From CAYMTR01 sp964393405 (GTDB taxonomy: Bacteria; Bacteroidota; Bacteroidia; Bacteroidales; Prolixibacteraceae), in assembly GCA_964393405.1 (NCBI GenBank), contig CAYMTR010000008.1:1-64000 (forward strand): a DNA stretch of 64,000 bases, given 5' to 3'. Below, one piece after another: positions 9,552 through 19,181 of the stretch (positions are counted from its first letter, which is position 1; each line of letters begins with the position of its first letter). The notes under the pieces were generated by a model. The model saw only the letters and a list, made by a program, of their open reading frames with translations, had not been told where the DNA came from and searched no databases. Position numbers and translations under genes: made by a program.

Positions 9552-10832
9552 TTATAAAAATTGCTTTAAGTCCAGACCTAAATCTTTTCTATAATAATTA
9601 CCTTCAAAATTAATTTTTGAAGCACTTTTATATGATACTTCCAAAGCTTCAGGGAATGATTGACCATATGAACTTATTGATAAGACTCTTCCTCCGGCAG
9701 TGACAATGTTTCCGTCTTTTGATGCTGTTCCAGCATGAAAAACAATACTTTCTTTGATATTTTCAGTTCCCGTAATAATTTTTCCTTTTTCATAATCTCC
9801 GGGATATCCTCCGGAAACCATCATTACAGTAACAGCGGATCTTTCATCAACGACAAGTGTTTTCTCATTTAAATTGCAATTTGCAACTCCTTCAAGCAAG
9901 TCAACAAAGTCAGATTTAATTCTAAGCATTACAGCTTCTGTTTCAGGGTCACCCATTCGTGCATTGTATTCAATTACATACGGGTCTCCATTACAATTGA
10001 TTAATCCAATGAAAATAAAACCTTTATAATTGATGTTTTCTTTTATAAGTCCAGATACAGTAGGTTTAATTATCTTTTCTTCTACTTTCAACATAAACTC
10101 CTTATTAGCAAAAGGAACAGGTGAAATTGCTCCCATTCCCCCTGTATTCAAACCTGTATCTCCTTCACCAATTCTTTTATAATCTTTTGCTTCAGGAAGT
10201 ATTTTATAGTTTTTACCGTCAGTAATAACAAAGACTGAAAGTTCAATTCCGGATAAAAATTCTTCTATTACAACCTTTTGACTTGCACTTCCAAATTTGC
10301 CGTTAAGCATTTCTTTAAGCTCATCCATTGCTTCATCAATGGAGTCAAGGATTAAAACCCCTTTACCGGCAGCAAGTCCATCGGCTTTAAGCACGTAGGG
10401 AGAGGTGAGGGTTGACAAAAAAACTTTTGCTTTTTCCAGTTCTCCGGGTTGAAAGGTTTCATACCTTGCTGTTGGAATACTATTTCTTAGCATGAATGAC
10501 TTAGCAAAATCCTTACTGCCTTCAAGCATCGCTCCTGATTTGACAGGACCTATAACAGGAATTGATTTTAGTTGAGAATCTTCAAGAAATTTGTCATGTA
10601 ACCCTTCTACAAGTGGTATTTCTGGTCCTACTACCACCATGTCTATTTTGTTTAGTAAAATTGCTTCTTTTAGTTTTAGAAAGTCTCTGAAATTAATAGG
10701 AAGGTTTATTCCAATTTCCTCAGTTCCAGGATTCCCGGGTAAAAAGAACAATTTTTCAACTTTTGAACTTTGTTTAATTTTCCAGCCTAGAGCATGCTCT
10801 CTGCCCCCGGAACCAATGATTAAAATCCTCAT
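9552..10832 (-). CDS. purD: Phosphoribosylamine--glycine ligase
   Basis: The 426-residue product has the GARS signature throughout: N-terminal GSGGREHALGWK, an ATP-grasp core (PYVLKADGLAAGKGVLI, EEFLSGIELSVFVITDG, the NTGGMGAISPVP loop) and FIGLINCNGDPYVIEYNARMGDPE near the metal and ATP site. It joins glycine to 5-phosphoribosylamine using ATP, the second step of purine synthesis, in the cytoplasm. Length is normal for a single-function PurD. It lies in the middle of the minus-strand operon, 10 bases from the polysaccharide deacetylase and 12 from the DUF6427 gene, so it is co-transcribed with envelope-type genes. Confidence 0.97.
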   Translation of the reverse strand: MRILIIGSGGREHALGWKIKQSSKVEKLFFLPGNPGTEEIGINLPINFRDFLKLKEAILLNKIDMVVVGPEIPLVEGLHDKFLEDSQLKSIPVIGPVKSGAMLEGSKDFAKSFMLRNSIPTARYETFQPGELEKAKVFLSTLTSPYVLKADGLAAGKGVLILDSIDEAMDELKEMLNGKFGSASQKVVIEEFLSGIELSVFVITDGKNYKILPEAKDYKRIGEGDTGLNTGGMGAISPVPFANKEFMLKVEEKIIKPTVSGLIKENINYKGFIFIGLINCNGDPYVIEYNARMGDPETEAVMLRIKSDFVDLLEGVANCNLNEKTLVVDERSAVTVMMVSGGYPGDYEKGKIITGTENIKESIVFHAGTASKDGNIVTAGGRVLSISSYGQSFPEALEVSYKSASKINFEGNYYRKDLGLDLKQFL

Positions 10833-10842
10833 AATATATTAT

Positions 10843-11559
10843 TTATGCTATTTTTCGCTTTTTATATAAAGTGTCCTTCATCTTATGAAAATGTCGCACC
10901 CAGTTTGCTGTATATAAAGGTCGTGTTTTATCAAACTCAATTCTTCTAAAGGAATAACCTTGACCTTTTAAATGTTCAATCACTTTGGGCAAAGCTGCCA
11001 AAACATTTTTTTCAGCTTTAATTGAATCGTGAAATGTAATTATAGAGCCATTACGTACAAAATCAGCAACATTAATAAAACACTCCTCCGGAGTAAGTTT
11101 TGAATCATAATCACAGCTGATTACATCCCACATTATTATTTTATATTTTAATTTTAATCTGTTGTATTGAGATTTTTTTAATAATCCGTAGGGAGGTCTG
11201 AAAAGATTAGACTTAATAACTTTGTTTGCTTTCTCAATATTGTCAAAATATAATGAATTGGGACACTTAAATCCTTTTATATGATTGTATGTGTGGTTTC
11301 CTACCAAATGTCCTTCTTTCATTATTTCACTGAAAATTTCAGGATATTTAACAGCATTTTCTCCTACACAAAAGAACGTAGCCTTGATACTGTAATCTTT
11401 AAGAATCTTTAACACTGCAGGTGTTACTTCCGGAACAGGGCCATCATCAAATGTTAGATATACTACTTTTTCTTCAGTAGGTATATGCCAGAAAGCTTCA
11501 GGAAACATACCGGTAAACCAATCAGGCAAGTGAACATTTAAATTGAACCATTTACTCAT
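10843..11559 (-). CDS. NodB-domain polysaccharide deacetylase
   Basis: The 238-residue protein contains the NodB homology motifs in order: TFDDGP (catalytic Asp38, metal-binding Asp39), HTYNH (His89 and His93 as metal ligands), RPPYG (121-125) and WDVISCDYD (144-152). Relatives remove N-acetyl groups from peptidoglycan or chitin-like glycans. No signal peptide is evident, though a short hydrophobic start could act as a membrane association region. It is the second gene of the operon, 28 bases after the DUF2723 gene and 10 bases before purD. Substrate not determinable. Confidence 0.9.
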   Translation of the reverse strand: MSKWFNLNVHLPDWFTGMFPEAFWHIPTEEKVVYLTFDDGPVPEVTPAVLKILKDYSIKATFFCVGENAVKYPEIFSEIMKEGHLVGNHTYNHIKGFKCPNSLYFDNIEKANKVIKSNLFRPPYGLLKKSQYNRLKLKYKIIMWDVISCDYDSKLTPEECFINVADFVRNGSIITFHDSIKAEKNVLAALPKVIEHLKGQGYSFRRIEFDKTRPLYTANWVRHFHKMKDTLYKKRKIA

Positions 11560-11587
11560 TTTCAGATAAAAGTAATTAGATCAAATT

Positions 11588-14500
11588 TTACATAGAAACT
11601 AAAATGTCATAATACTTTTCAAAGTCTGATTTGATCTTATTATGAAGTTCAGTATTTCCAATTTTATCAGTCATAATCACTAGCTCATTCAGATAATAAA
11701 TGTTGCTTCTTAAATTATCATCCAGCTGAGCTAAATCATTCGATTTAAGGGTGAAGTAATACTTGAGTTCTACTGAAAAATCATCTGCCATTTCCCTGAT
11801 CATTCTTGTTGCCTTTTCTGTTTCTCCCAAATTAAGATACAGCTTTGCAATTAGGACAGTAAAATAATCGTAAGGAATTTTTTCAATAGGTATCTCTTTC
11901 ATGCACTTGTCAAGTACCTGAATGCTTTGAGCTTTTTTACCTTCTAAAAGAAGTTTCTCTGCAAGACGGTAAAAATTGTTTCTCATATTATTGAGCATTC
12001 TTCTATTGTTTTCATCCATGTATACCTTTGGGTCACTTACATTGCCCCATCGGAATTTATTCATAATGTTATCATACATTATGTCTGAGTCAACGAGACC
12101 CTTTTGATAACTATCTGTATCAGCCATTAAAGGAACAATTCTGTATGCCAGACCCTCGAGCTTGAAATATTTATCCAGGCTCAGATATTTTTCTGTCCCA
12201 ACTGAAATAGCATAATAAATAGGTCTTTTCCAATTGTTATGATATAGCATATCGAGAATAACTAACTGGTCTTTAGCTATATAATTACCAGTCAACTCAA
12301 TGTACATTGTATCAACAATCTTTGAATAATCTTTTGCAGGGACCACGCCATTTGCAATAACTGCTTTTTTATCAACAGTCATGAATAATTTTCTAACAGG
12401 TAAATATGCTGCGTTTTCAGCGTGAGTAATTTTAGTCCTTGGATCATCATCCTTAATAAAATCAAGTGCTTTACCCAACTCAATACTTTTATCTTTGAAT
12501 CTTGGGTCGTCCATTAAATAAACTACATCCCTCAATCCCTGAACATATTGGTCATATCTTAAGCTAATAGGCAAAGGTTCAGATTTATAGGCTTTCCTTT
12601 GCATCTGTTCTATATACCAGTCTGTTTGTAAATAGCTAAGGTTACATACTCTTTTGTCAGTTCCAACTTCTTCAACTTCTTGGTTATACCATAAAGGGTA
12701 GGTGTCATTGTCTCCATTTGTAAATATTACACCTTGAGGTTGAATTGATGCCAGGTAATTATAACCAAAGTCTCTCGCAGACTTACGACCAGATCTGTCA
12801 TGATCATCCCAGTTTTGGGCAGCAAGCAGAAGAGGTACAGCTATTAAAGAAAGCGCTGTAGCAGAAGATGCCGAAACAGTATCAGATGAGAACTTCTTAA
12901 ATAACTTGTACAAGAATGCAACTCCCATACCTATCCAAATAGTAAAGGCATAAAATGATCCTGCAAAAGCATAGTCTCGCTCCCTTGGTTGGTTCGGATA
13001 TTGATTAAGATAAACAACTATTGCTAGTCCAGTGAAAAAGAATAATAGGAATACAACCCATAAATCTCTTTTCCCTTGCTTACCTGATCTTAATTGAAAA
13101 ATTATTCCTAAAATACCAAGTATAAAAGGCAAAAAGAAATAAGTGTTTCTAGCAGGATTGTCAGCATACTTTTTAGGCAGACCATCTTGTTCGCCAAGCC
13201 TAATTTTGTCAATAAATTTTATTCCGCTAATCCAGTTTCCATCTACTACATTGCCATGTCCTTGTATGTCATTTTGTCTTCCGGCAAAATTCCACATAAA
13301 ATAGCGCCAGTACATAAATGTTATCTGATAATCGACGAAGAATCTTATGTTTTCTGCAAAAGTAGGTTTAACAATTGTTTCTGTTTGTCCCGACGAATTT
13401 CTGTAGGATTTTTTTGTTCCTTTTATTTTACCCCATTTCTGATACGACTCAATGTGACGGGGATCACTTTTACTCCACATTCTTGGGAAGAATGTGCAGA
13501 ACTCGTCGTCATAATTTGGTTTATATCTCTCTGTAGCAACTACATACTTTCCGTTTTTTATCCTATACTCTTTCTTGTCAACCTCAGAGGGATTATTTTT
13601 ATCAGTAGGGGTGTTATAGTATTGTCCGTAGAAAAGTGGCCTGTCTCCATATTGTTCACGGTTCAAAAATGAAAGCAATGAAAAAGCGTTGTTAGGCGTG
13701 TTCTGATTCATTGGTGGATGTGCTGATGATCGGATTGGAATGATCGCATAGGTAGAAAAACCAATTAAAATAACAGTAACACCTAAAATAACTGTATTGA
13801 GAAGAACTTTGCCTTTTTTATGAGTATAGTATATTCCCCAAACTATTAACGCTATTATTCCTATCAGATATAAAAAGAAGCCTGTATGAACAGGTGTGCC
13901 TAGGCCGTTAACAAATATCCTTTCGAAAACAGTAGCTAATTTTACGACACCAGGTATTATCATATAAAGGATTACAGCAAGAATTAATGCTGAAATTCCT
14001 AATGCTGTAACAATTCCTTTGTTTGTTACTTTATATCTTTTGTAATAGTATACAAAGGCTATAGCTGGGATTGCAAGCAAATTAAGAAGGTGTACTCCAA
14101 TTGAAAGCCCTGCAAGATAACAGATTAAAATTATCCATCTGTTAGAGTATTTTTCGTCAGCTATATTTTCCCATTTTAGAATGGCCCAGAAAACTATAGC
14201 GGTAAAAAAAGATGATGTTCCGTATACTTCAGCTTCAACAGCCGAGAACCAGAAAGTATCAGAAAAAGTGTAAGCTAAACCACCAATTAAACCACTTCCA
14301 AGTATTGCAATAGTTTGACCTAAAGAAGGTTCTGTATCATTAGAAATTATTCTCTTAGTAAGATGAGTAATGGTCCAAAAAAGAAATAATATTGTAAAAG
14401 CACTGGCAAGTGCAGATAATACATTCATCATTACTGCTGCTCCCTGAGCATTGCTAAATAAAGTAAAGAAGCGGCCTAACAACATGAATAATGGAGCACC

Positions 14501-14653
14501 AGGCGGATGACCCACTTCAAGCTTAAAAGCTGTCGTAATAAATTCACCGCAATCCCAAAAGCTTGCAGTTGGTTCTATTGTCATCAGGTAGGTTATGATG
14601 GCAACTAAAAATGTAAACCATCCGGATATAATGTTGAGCTTTTTATAATTCAT
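11588..14653 (-). CDS. DUF2723 membrane protein with TPR-like C-terminus
   Basis: This 1021-residue protein begins with a GT-C-like multi-pass membrane region (about residues 10-300 and 500-600). The first loop carries EPTASFWDCGEFITTAFKLE, the conserved acidic loop of DUF2723. Large soluble portions follow (residues about 310-490 and 600-880), including FTNGDNDTYPLWYNQEVE. A helical C-terminus (about 880-1010) resembles tetratricopeptide repeats. DUF2723 proteins are common in Bacteroidota and related to protein O-mannosyltransferases, so transfer of a lipid-linked sugar to an exported acceptor is a plausible but unproved role. It is the first gene of the minus-strand operon. A 161-codon open frame on the opposite strand (13187-13672) is judged a shadow. 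Confidence 0.85.
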   Translation of the reverse strand: MNYKKLNIISGWFTFLVAIITYLMTIEPTASFWDCGEFITTAFKLEVGHPPGAPLFMLLGRFFTLFSNAQGAAVMMNVLSALASAFTILFLFWTITHLTKRIISNDTEPSLGQTIAILGSGLIGGLAYTFSDTFWFSAVEAEVYGTSSFFTAIVFWAILKWENIADEKYSNRWIILICYLAGLSIGVHLLNLLAIPAIAFVYYYKRYKVTNKGIVTALGISALILAVILYMIIPGVVKLATVFERIFVNGLGTPVHTGFFLYLIGIIALIVWGIYYTHKKGKVLLNTVILGVTVILIGFSTYAIIPIRSSAHPPMNQNTPNNAFSLLSFLNREQYGDRPLFYGQYYNTPTDKNNPSEVDKKEYRIKNGKYVVATERYKPNYDDEFCTFFPRMWSKSDPRHIESYQKWGKIKGTKKSYRNSSGQTETIVKPTFAENIRFFVDYQITFMYWRYFMWNFAGRQNDIQGHGNVVDGNWISGIKFIDKIRLGEQDGLPKKYADNPARNTYFFLPFILGILGIIFQLRSGKQGKRDLWVVFLLFFFTGLAIVVYLNQYPNQPRERDYAFAGSFYAFTIWIGMGVAFLYKLFKKFSSDTVSASSATALSLIAVPLLLAAQNWDDHDRSGRKSARDFGYNYLASIQPQGVIFTNGDNDTYPLWYNQEVEEVGTDKRVCNLSYLQTDWYIEQMQRKAYKSEPLPISLRYDQYVQGLRDVVYLMDDPRFKDKSIELGKALDFIKDDDPRTKITHAENAAYLPVRKLFMTVDKKAVIANGVVPAKDYSKIVDTMYIELTGNYIAKDQLVILDMLYHNNWKRPIYYAISVGTEKYLSLDKYFKLEGLAYRIVPLMADTDSYQKGLVDSDIMYDNIMNKFRWGNVSDPKVYMDENNRRMLNNMRNNFYRLAEKLLLEGKKAQSIQVLDKCMKEIPIEKIPYDYFTVLIAKLYLNLGETEKATRMIREMADDFSVELKYYFTLKSNDLAQLDDNLRSNIYYLNELVIMTDKIGNTELHNKIKSDFEKYYDILVSM

Positions 14654-14785
14654 CGTTAAGTAAATTTGTTTTTAAATCGATGACTGTCTAATTATTAAGT
14701 CCATCCAAGGATACTAATATTTGATTTGCGAATATAACAGAAACTTTCCACTCTGACTAAATGAGTCATGAATTTTATGTTTTTT

Positions 14786-14812
14786 TTGGCTTAAACAATT
14801 TTATTAACTTTG
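14786..14812 (+). promoter_or_regulatory. Bacteroidota-type promoter for the MutT-like gene
   Basis: A TAACTTTG -7 element (14805-14812) matches TAnnTTTG. A TTG (14786-14788) 16 bases upstream could be the -33 element, although the spacing is a little short. The MutT-like ATG is 26 bases downstream. Confidence 0.5.
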
Positions 14813-14838
14813 TATTAAGTAAAAAAGCTTAAACCGTA

Positions 14839-15231
14839 ATGAAAACAATTAACGTTAGTTGCGCTGTTATATTGAAAAATGATACTGTCCTTGCTTGCCA
14901 GAGAGGGCCTAATTCAGAACATCCTTATGAGTGGGAATTTCCAGGAGGCAAAAATGAGGAAGGTGAATCACCTGAAGAATGCATAATCCGAGAAATTTGG
15001 GAGGAGCTAAATGTCGATATTGAGATTATTAAGCCTCTTCATGAAATAGTTTTCAGGTATCCTGCAAAAACTGTGAGGTTAATCCCATTTTTATGTGCAA
15101 TCAAAAACGGAAACCCCACACCCGTTGAACATCATACTATCAGGTGGCAATTGAAAAGTCGTTTATCCGAATTAATTTGGTCGGACGCAGATGAAAAACT
15201 AATATTTATTAATTCATCTGAATTTCAATGA
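14839..15231 (+). CDS. NUDIX hydrolase, MutT-like
   Basis: The 130-residue protein carries a near-complete Nudix box from Gly37 to Val59: GX5E, seven residues, then REIWEE (51-56). The usual Gly after the EE pair is replaced by Asn (EELNV). Size, and the start TINVSCAVILKNDTVLACQR, fit the MutT group, which hydrolyses 8-oxo-dGTP and related nucleotides to monophosphates and prevents mutation. A broader (deoxy)nucleoside triphosphate substrate range cannot be excluded. Its stop overlaps the start of the LysE-type exporter gene by four bases, so the two are translationally coupled. Confidence 0.85.
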   Translation: MKTINVSCAVILKNDTVLACQRGPNSEHPYEWEFPGGKNEEGESPEECIIREIWEELNVDIEIIKPLHEIVFRYPAKTVRLIPFLCAIKNGNPTPVEHHTIRWQLKSRLSELIWSDADEKLIFINSSEFQ

Positions 15232-15860
15232 TTCATTTTATTACAATATTCTTTTCTTCATTAATTGTAGCATTTTCAGGGGCAATGATGCCCGGACCCT
15301 TGTTGACTTTAACAATAAGTGAAGCTGCCAAAAGAGGTCCTATTGCCGGACCAATTCTAATTTCAGGTCATGCAGTATTGGAGTTGTTTTTATTGCTGGG
15401 TCTACTTTTTGGACTTGGACCATTATTTGAAAACAGGTATTTTTTTATAATAGTTGCTTTTTTAGGAGGATTGATAATGTTTTGGATGGCATTTGGTATG
15501 TTTAAATCTTTGCCAACTTTATCTGTCAACAATAATCAAACAGTTGTTAAAAAAAACAATTTATTTGTTTCGGGTGCCTTGATGAGTTTGGCTAATCCTT
15601 ATTGGATTATTTGGTGGGCGACTATTGGTATTGGTTATATTGTCAGTTCTCAGAAGTTCGGATGGATGGGAGTAATGATGTTTTTTGTCGGCCACATAAC
15701 TGGAGATATGATTTGGTATTTTGCAATTTCATATGCTGTTGGAAAAGGTAAGAAGCTTTTTACCGACAAGGTTTATCGTACACTTATTGCAATTTGCGGA
15801 ACATTTCTAGTTGCTTACGCTTTTTATCTTGTTATTTCAGGATTTCTTAAAATTATTTGA
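15228..15860 (+). CDS. LysE/RhtB-family amino acid exporter
   Basis: The 210-residue protein has six predicted membrane helices. The family N-terminus is visible as AFSGAMMPGPLLTLTISEAAKRG, and a central LMSLANPYWIIWW is also characteristic. LysE/RhtB proteins export amino acids or related small molecules by proton or sodium exchange; the substrate here is unknown. The ATG overlaps the MutT-like stop by four bases. The 3' end overlaps the convergent alkaline phosphatase gene by eight bases (15853-15860), and no terminator separates them. Confidence 0.88.
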   Translation: MIHFITIFFSSLIVAFSGAMMPGPLLTLTISEAAKRGPIAGPILISGHAVLELFLLLGLLFGLGPLFENRYFFIIVAFLGGLIMFWMAFGMFKSLPTLSVNNNQTVVKKNNLFVSGALMSLANPYWIIWWATIGIGYIVSSQKFGWMGVMMFFVGHITGDMIWYFAISYAVGKGKKLFTDKVYRTLIAICGTFLVAYAFYLVISGFLKII

Positions 15861-17010
15861 GTTCAAGAAGTTTTATAATCTTTTCGGGTATATCTGTGTT
15901 TTGCATTATTCCTCTGAAATTCTCAGATCCCGGACCAAACGCAAAAACAGGAACCATTACCCCCGTATGGTGTTTGGTTGTAAAATCACCTAATATTACT
16001 TTTTTCTCTGTGCTTCCTTCTTCTATTGAAAATCCTCCTGTTTCATGATCGGCAGTAACTATAATCAACGTATTTTGATCTTTTGAAGCAAATTCAAGCG
16101 CAATACCTATTGCTTTATCAAAATCTAACACTTCAGATATAATAAAACCAGTGTTATTGTCATGGCCCCCCCAATCAATTTGAGAACCCTCAATCATTAA
16201 AAAGAATCCTTCAGGATCGTTGTCCAGAATATTTATTGCCGTAGTTGTCGATATAGGTAGTTCTTCACCTCTCCCTTCTAATTTGCCGGGGTTATGACCC
16301 TCTGAAGTAAATCCCGCAAGCTTTCCTTCTGAAACTTTCGATATTTCGTTAATTCCATAAACAACATTGTACCCCTTCTCAACTAAAGTTTTTGTAAGAT
16401 CTTTTCTGTCTTTTCTTTCATTAAAATAATCAGATCCACCTCCAATGAAAACATCAATATTAGTTTTTAAAAAGTCTACTGCAATTTCCTCATACATATT
16501 TCTATCTGGTTGATGCGCAACAAATGATGCGGGTGTTGCATGTGTTACTGATGATGTTGATACAACTCCTGTAGCCAAACCTTTTGTTTCTGCTCTTTCC
16601 CGGATGTTGACAATTGAAATGGAGTCACTGTCTACGCCAATTGCACCATTATATGTTTTTTTTCCTGTTGCCAGAGCAGTACCAGCTGCCGCTGAATCAG
16701 TAATAAAATCAGATTTTGAGTATGTAATGCTAAAACCTATATTTTTAAAATTACTTAGAAATAAATTACCACCATTGGCAATTAATGAGGAATAAACATG
16801 AGATACACCCATCCCATCACCAATCATGAATATTACATTTTTGGGTTTTTTATTTGAAGAAGGTTCATCATAATAAGATACTTTATGAGTATTTTTATTA
16901 GAATAAAATTCAGGGTCTTCTTTATTTATATTTTGATATTTTGCCTGTGAAAATGAATTTAGAATAAAAAAAATAAAAACAGTTGTTGAAAACGCTTTGG
17001 TATATTTCAT
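15853..17010 (-). CDS. Alkaline phosphatase
   Basis: The 385-residue protein starts with a signal peptide (about residues 1-22, ending SQA). The PhoA-family catalytic features follow: metal-binding Asp65 in IGDGMG, the nucleophile Ser106 in TDSAAAGTALATG, HATPASFVAHQ, EGSQIDWGGHDN and TADHETGGFS with metal-binding Asp and His. It would act in the periplasm, releasing phosphate from monoesters. It is shorter than E. coli PhoA, as many Bacteroidota homologues are. It appears monocistronic. The 3' end overlaps the LysE-type gene. Confidence 0.94.
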   Translation of the reverse strand: MKYTKAFSTTVFIFFILNSFSQAKYQNINKEDPEFYSNKNTHKVSYYDEPSSNKKPKNVIFMIGDGMGVSHVYSSLIANGGNLFLSNFKNIGFSITYSKSDFITDSAAAGTALATGKKTYNGAIGVDSDSISIVNIRERAETKGLATGVVSTSSVTHATPASFVAHQPDRNMYEEIAVDFLKTNIDVFIGGGSDYFNERKDRKDLTKTLVEKGYNVVYGINEISKVSEGKLAGFTSEGHNPGKLEGRGEELPISTTTAINILDNDPEGFFLMIEGSQIDWGGHDNNTGFIISEVLDFDKAIGIALEFASKDQNTLIIVTADHETGGFSIEEGSTEKKVILGDFTTKHHTGVMVPVFAFGPGSENFRGIMQNTDIPEKIIKLLELK

Positions 17011-17070
17011 AATTTAATGTTTTTTCTTCTTGATGAACTTTTAAAAGAGAGCTAAAATAAAAAGTTTAAA

Positions 17071-17748
17071 TCATTTATACGAATTATTTATTGATTTGAA
17101 ATCAAAATTCTTATTTAAGGTGTAAGTAACTGGTATATTCTCAAAATTAGCTGTAATACATTTTAAAAAAAGGAACTCTGAAAGTATATTTTCAGCTTGA
17201 AGTCTGGTAATCTGTGCCATTTTTGAATATTTTGAAAGTGTAACAGAGTTATTCTCTTCCAAATATTTAATTAATAGGCTTCTTGGTTCGTCGTAAGCAA
17301 ACATTAGCCCTTTTCTATCCTTCTCTAATTTCCATGATTTTATCAATACATTATTTGCTAAAATATTTTCGTCGTTACGCCTAATATATGCGACCCAATT
17401 TTTTTCCTCAGTTTTTGCAAAATGGGGTTTTTCTTCGCTTTTTTCAACATATATTTCTAGCACAGTTTTACCATCTACTTCCCATTGTTGTACTGAAAAT
17501 TTAATTTTCGGGCGACTATAAATTTTTGCCGCAGCTTCAACCATATAAAATTCTTCGTCAGAGCTTATACCTATTATTTTACCATTATCCTTTACTCCAA
17601 TAAGCAATCTGCCTCCGTTAGTATTTGCAAAGGCAACAAGTGATTTTGCAATTTTACGGGAGTCACTTATGCAATATTTGAAGTCCTGTTGTTGATGCTC
17701 ACCCTGAGAAATTAATTTCAGAACCGGATTAACGTTTAGCTTCATCAT
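17071..17748 (-). CDS. AlbA_2 (Schlafen-like) putative DNA/RNA-binding protein
   Basis: An AlbA_2 domain occupies roughly residues 10-125, with QDFKYCISDSRKIAKSLVAFANTNGG followed by LLIGVKDNGKIIGI. A C-terminal part resembles a winged helix (LEENNSVTLSKYSKMAQITRLQAENIL). Such proteins are often called ATP-binding or helix-turn-helix regulators; their function is poorly known. I place the start at the ATG at 17748 (MMKLNVNPVLK, 225 residues). The longer frame to 17817 would overlap folC and its extra 23 residues look unlike the family. The gene follows folC by 31 bases and is probably co-transcribed with it. Confidence 0.8.
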   Translation of the reverse strand: MMKLNVNPVLKLISQGEHQQQDFKYCISDSRKIAKSLVAFANTNGGRLLIGVKDNGKIIGISSDEEFYMVEAAAKIYSRPKIKFSVQQWEVDGKTVLEIYVEKSEEKPHFAKTEEKNWVAYIRRNDENILANNVLIKSWKLEKDRKGLMFAYDEPRSLLIKYLEENNSVTLSKYSKMAQITRLQAENILSEFLFLKCITANFENIPVTYTLNKNFDFKSINNSYK

Positions 17749-17779
17749 GAAAAAAGTAACACATTTAATTTTGAAAAGT

Positions 17780-19048
17780 TTAAATAACCTCAGCAACAAC
17801 GAAAGTACTTCCACCAATAAAAATCAGATCATTTTTTGATGAGTTTTCTTTTGCTGCTTTTAATGCAGATTTTACCGTCGGATATGAATTCCCCATTAAT
17901 CCATGATCAGCTGCTTTTTGTTTTAAATTATTCTCATCAAGAGCTCTTTCTACTTTTGCTTTTGTAAAATAGTAAATTGCACTAGCCGGCAGTAATTCTA
18001 AAATTTTGGTAATATCTTTATCATTTACCATTCCAAAAACAATATGAAGTTTGTCAAATTTTTCAGATTCAAGTTGCCGGATAATATATTTAATGCCTCC
18101 TTCATTATGCCCGGTGTCGCATATTATCCTAGGATTATCAGATAATAATTGCCATCTTCCCATTAATCCTGTATTGATTACAACGTCACTTAACCCTTTT
18201 TTTAATGCTGAATTATCAATTAAGAATCCTTTTGATCTTAACACATTAATTGCTGCAAATACAGTGGATAAATTTTTCTGTTGGTATATTCCATTTAATC
18301 CAATGTTGTATAAATCCGATTTTTCTTCTGAGATAACATTGTAAACTCCTACATCAGCAGGTATAATTTCAAATACTTTATCCGAGAAAACTATTTCTGC
18401 GTTATTTTCTTCGGCGGTTTTAATAAATATATGGTCTGTTGCTTTTTGAGATTCTCCAATTACTATTGGAATTTTATTCTTAATTATTCCTGCCTTTTCT
18501 AAAGCTATTTTTTCTAAAGTGTCTCCAAGGATATTGGTGTGATCAAAACTGATATTCGTTATTACAGATAACTCTGGCGAGATAATGTTTGTGCAATCTA
18601 ATCGGCCTCCTAAACCTACTTCAATTACAGCTACATCAACTTTTAAATCTTTAAAATATTTAAAAGCTAATGATACTGAAAGTTCAAAAAATGAAGGTTT
18701 TATATTTTCGTTGTTGGAAATGAAGTCTCGAACAAAATTTGTTACTGCTATTTTGGAAATTTTCTTTCCGTTTACTCTTATTCTTTCCCTAAAGTCTTTT
18801 AAGTGTGGAGAGGTGAATAATCCAACGTTATATCCAGAACATTGGAGGATTGAAGCAATCATATGAGATACAGAACCTTTCCCATTAGTCCCTCCAATAT
18901 GAATAGTTTTGAAATTTCTGTGGGGATTCTCGTAGAAATTGTCAAGGGCAATTGTGTTGTCAAGATTGTTTTTATAAGCTGCAGTTCCAATTCTTTGAAA
19001 CATTGGCAATTGCTCTGTGAGATATTTTATTGCTTCAGAATATTCCAT
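17780..19048 (-). CDS. folC: Folylpolyglutamate/dihydrofolate synthase
   Basis: The 422-residue protein has the Mur-ligase-type P-loop GGTNGKGSVSHM near residue 53, the FTSPHLKDFRERI stretch, VGLGGRLDCTN and the C-terminal domain with RIICDTGHNEGG. These define FolC, which adds glutamate to dihydropteroate and/or further glutamates to folates using ATP in the cytoplasm. Whether it has both activities cannot be seen. It is the first gene of a two-gene minus-strand unit with the AlbA_2 protein. Confidence 0.95.
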   Translation of the reverse strand: MEYSEAIKYLTEQLPMFQRIGTAAYKNNLDNTIALDNFYENPHRNFKTIHIGGTNGKGSVSHMIASILQCSGYNVGLFTSPHLKDFRERIRVNGKKISKIAVTNFVRDFISNNENIKPSFFELSVSLAFKYFKDLKVDVAVIEVGLGGRLDCTNIISPELSVITNISFDHTNILGDTLEKIALEKAGIIKNKIPIVIGESQKATDHIFIKTAEENNAEIVFSDKVFEIIPADVGVYNVISEEKSDLYNIGLNGIYQQKNLSTVFAAINVLRSKGFLIDNSALKKGLSDVVINTGLMGRWQLLSDNPRIICDTGHNEGGIKYIIRQLESEKFDKLHIVFGMVNDKDITKILELLPASAIYYFTKAKVERALDENNLKQKAADHGLMGNSYPTVKSALKAAKENSSKNDLIFIGGSTFVVAEVI

Positions 19049-19181
19049 TTTATTAACAGTGTTTTGTTATAAAAATAATGCAAAAGGGATAGATTTTACT
19101 CATTTTATACGACATTTAATTCTTACTTTTAAATAGTTTAATTATAAACATGTTTATACAAACAACTTGAATCTTTATAGA

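Noticed and set aside
13187..13672. 161-codon open frame opposite the DUF2723 gene
   Set aside because: It lies wholly within a well-supported gene on the other strand, has no recognisable domain and no promoter match.
17749..17817. N-terminal extension of the AlbA_2 protein
   Set aside because: It would overlap folC and reads LSLLLRLFKLFKIKCVTFF, unlike the family; the ATG at 17748 fits.
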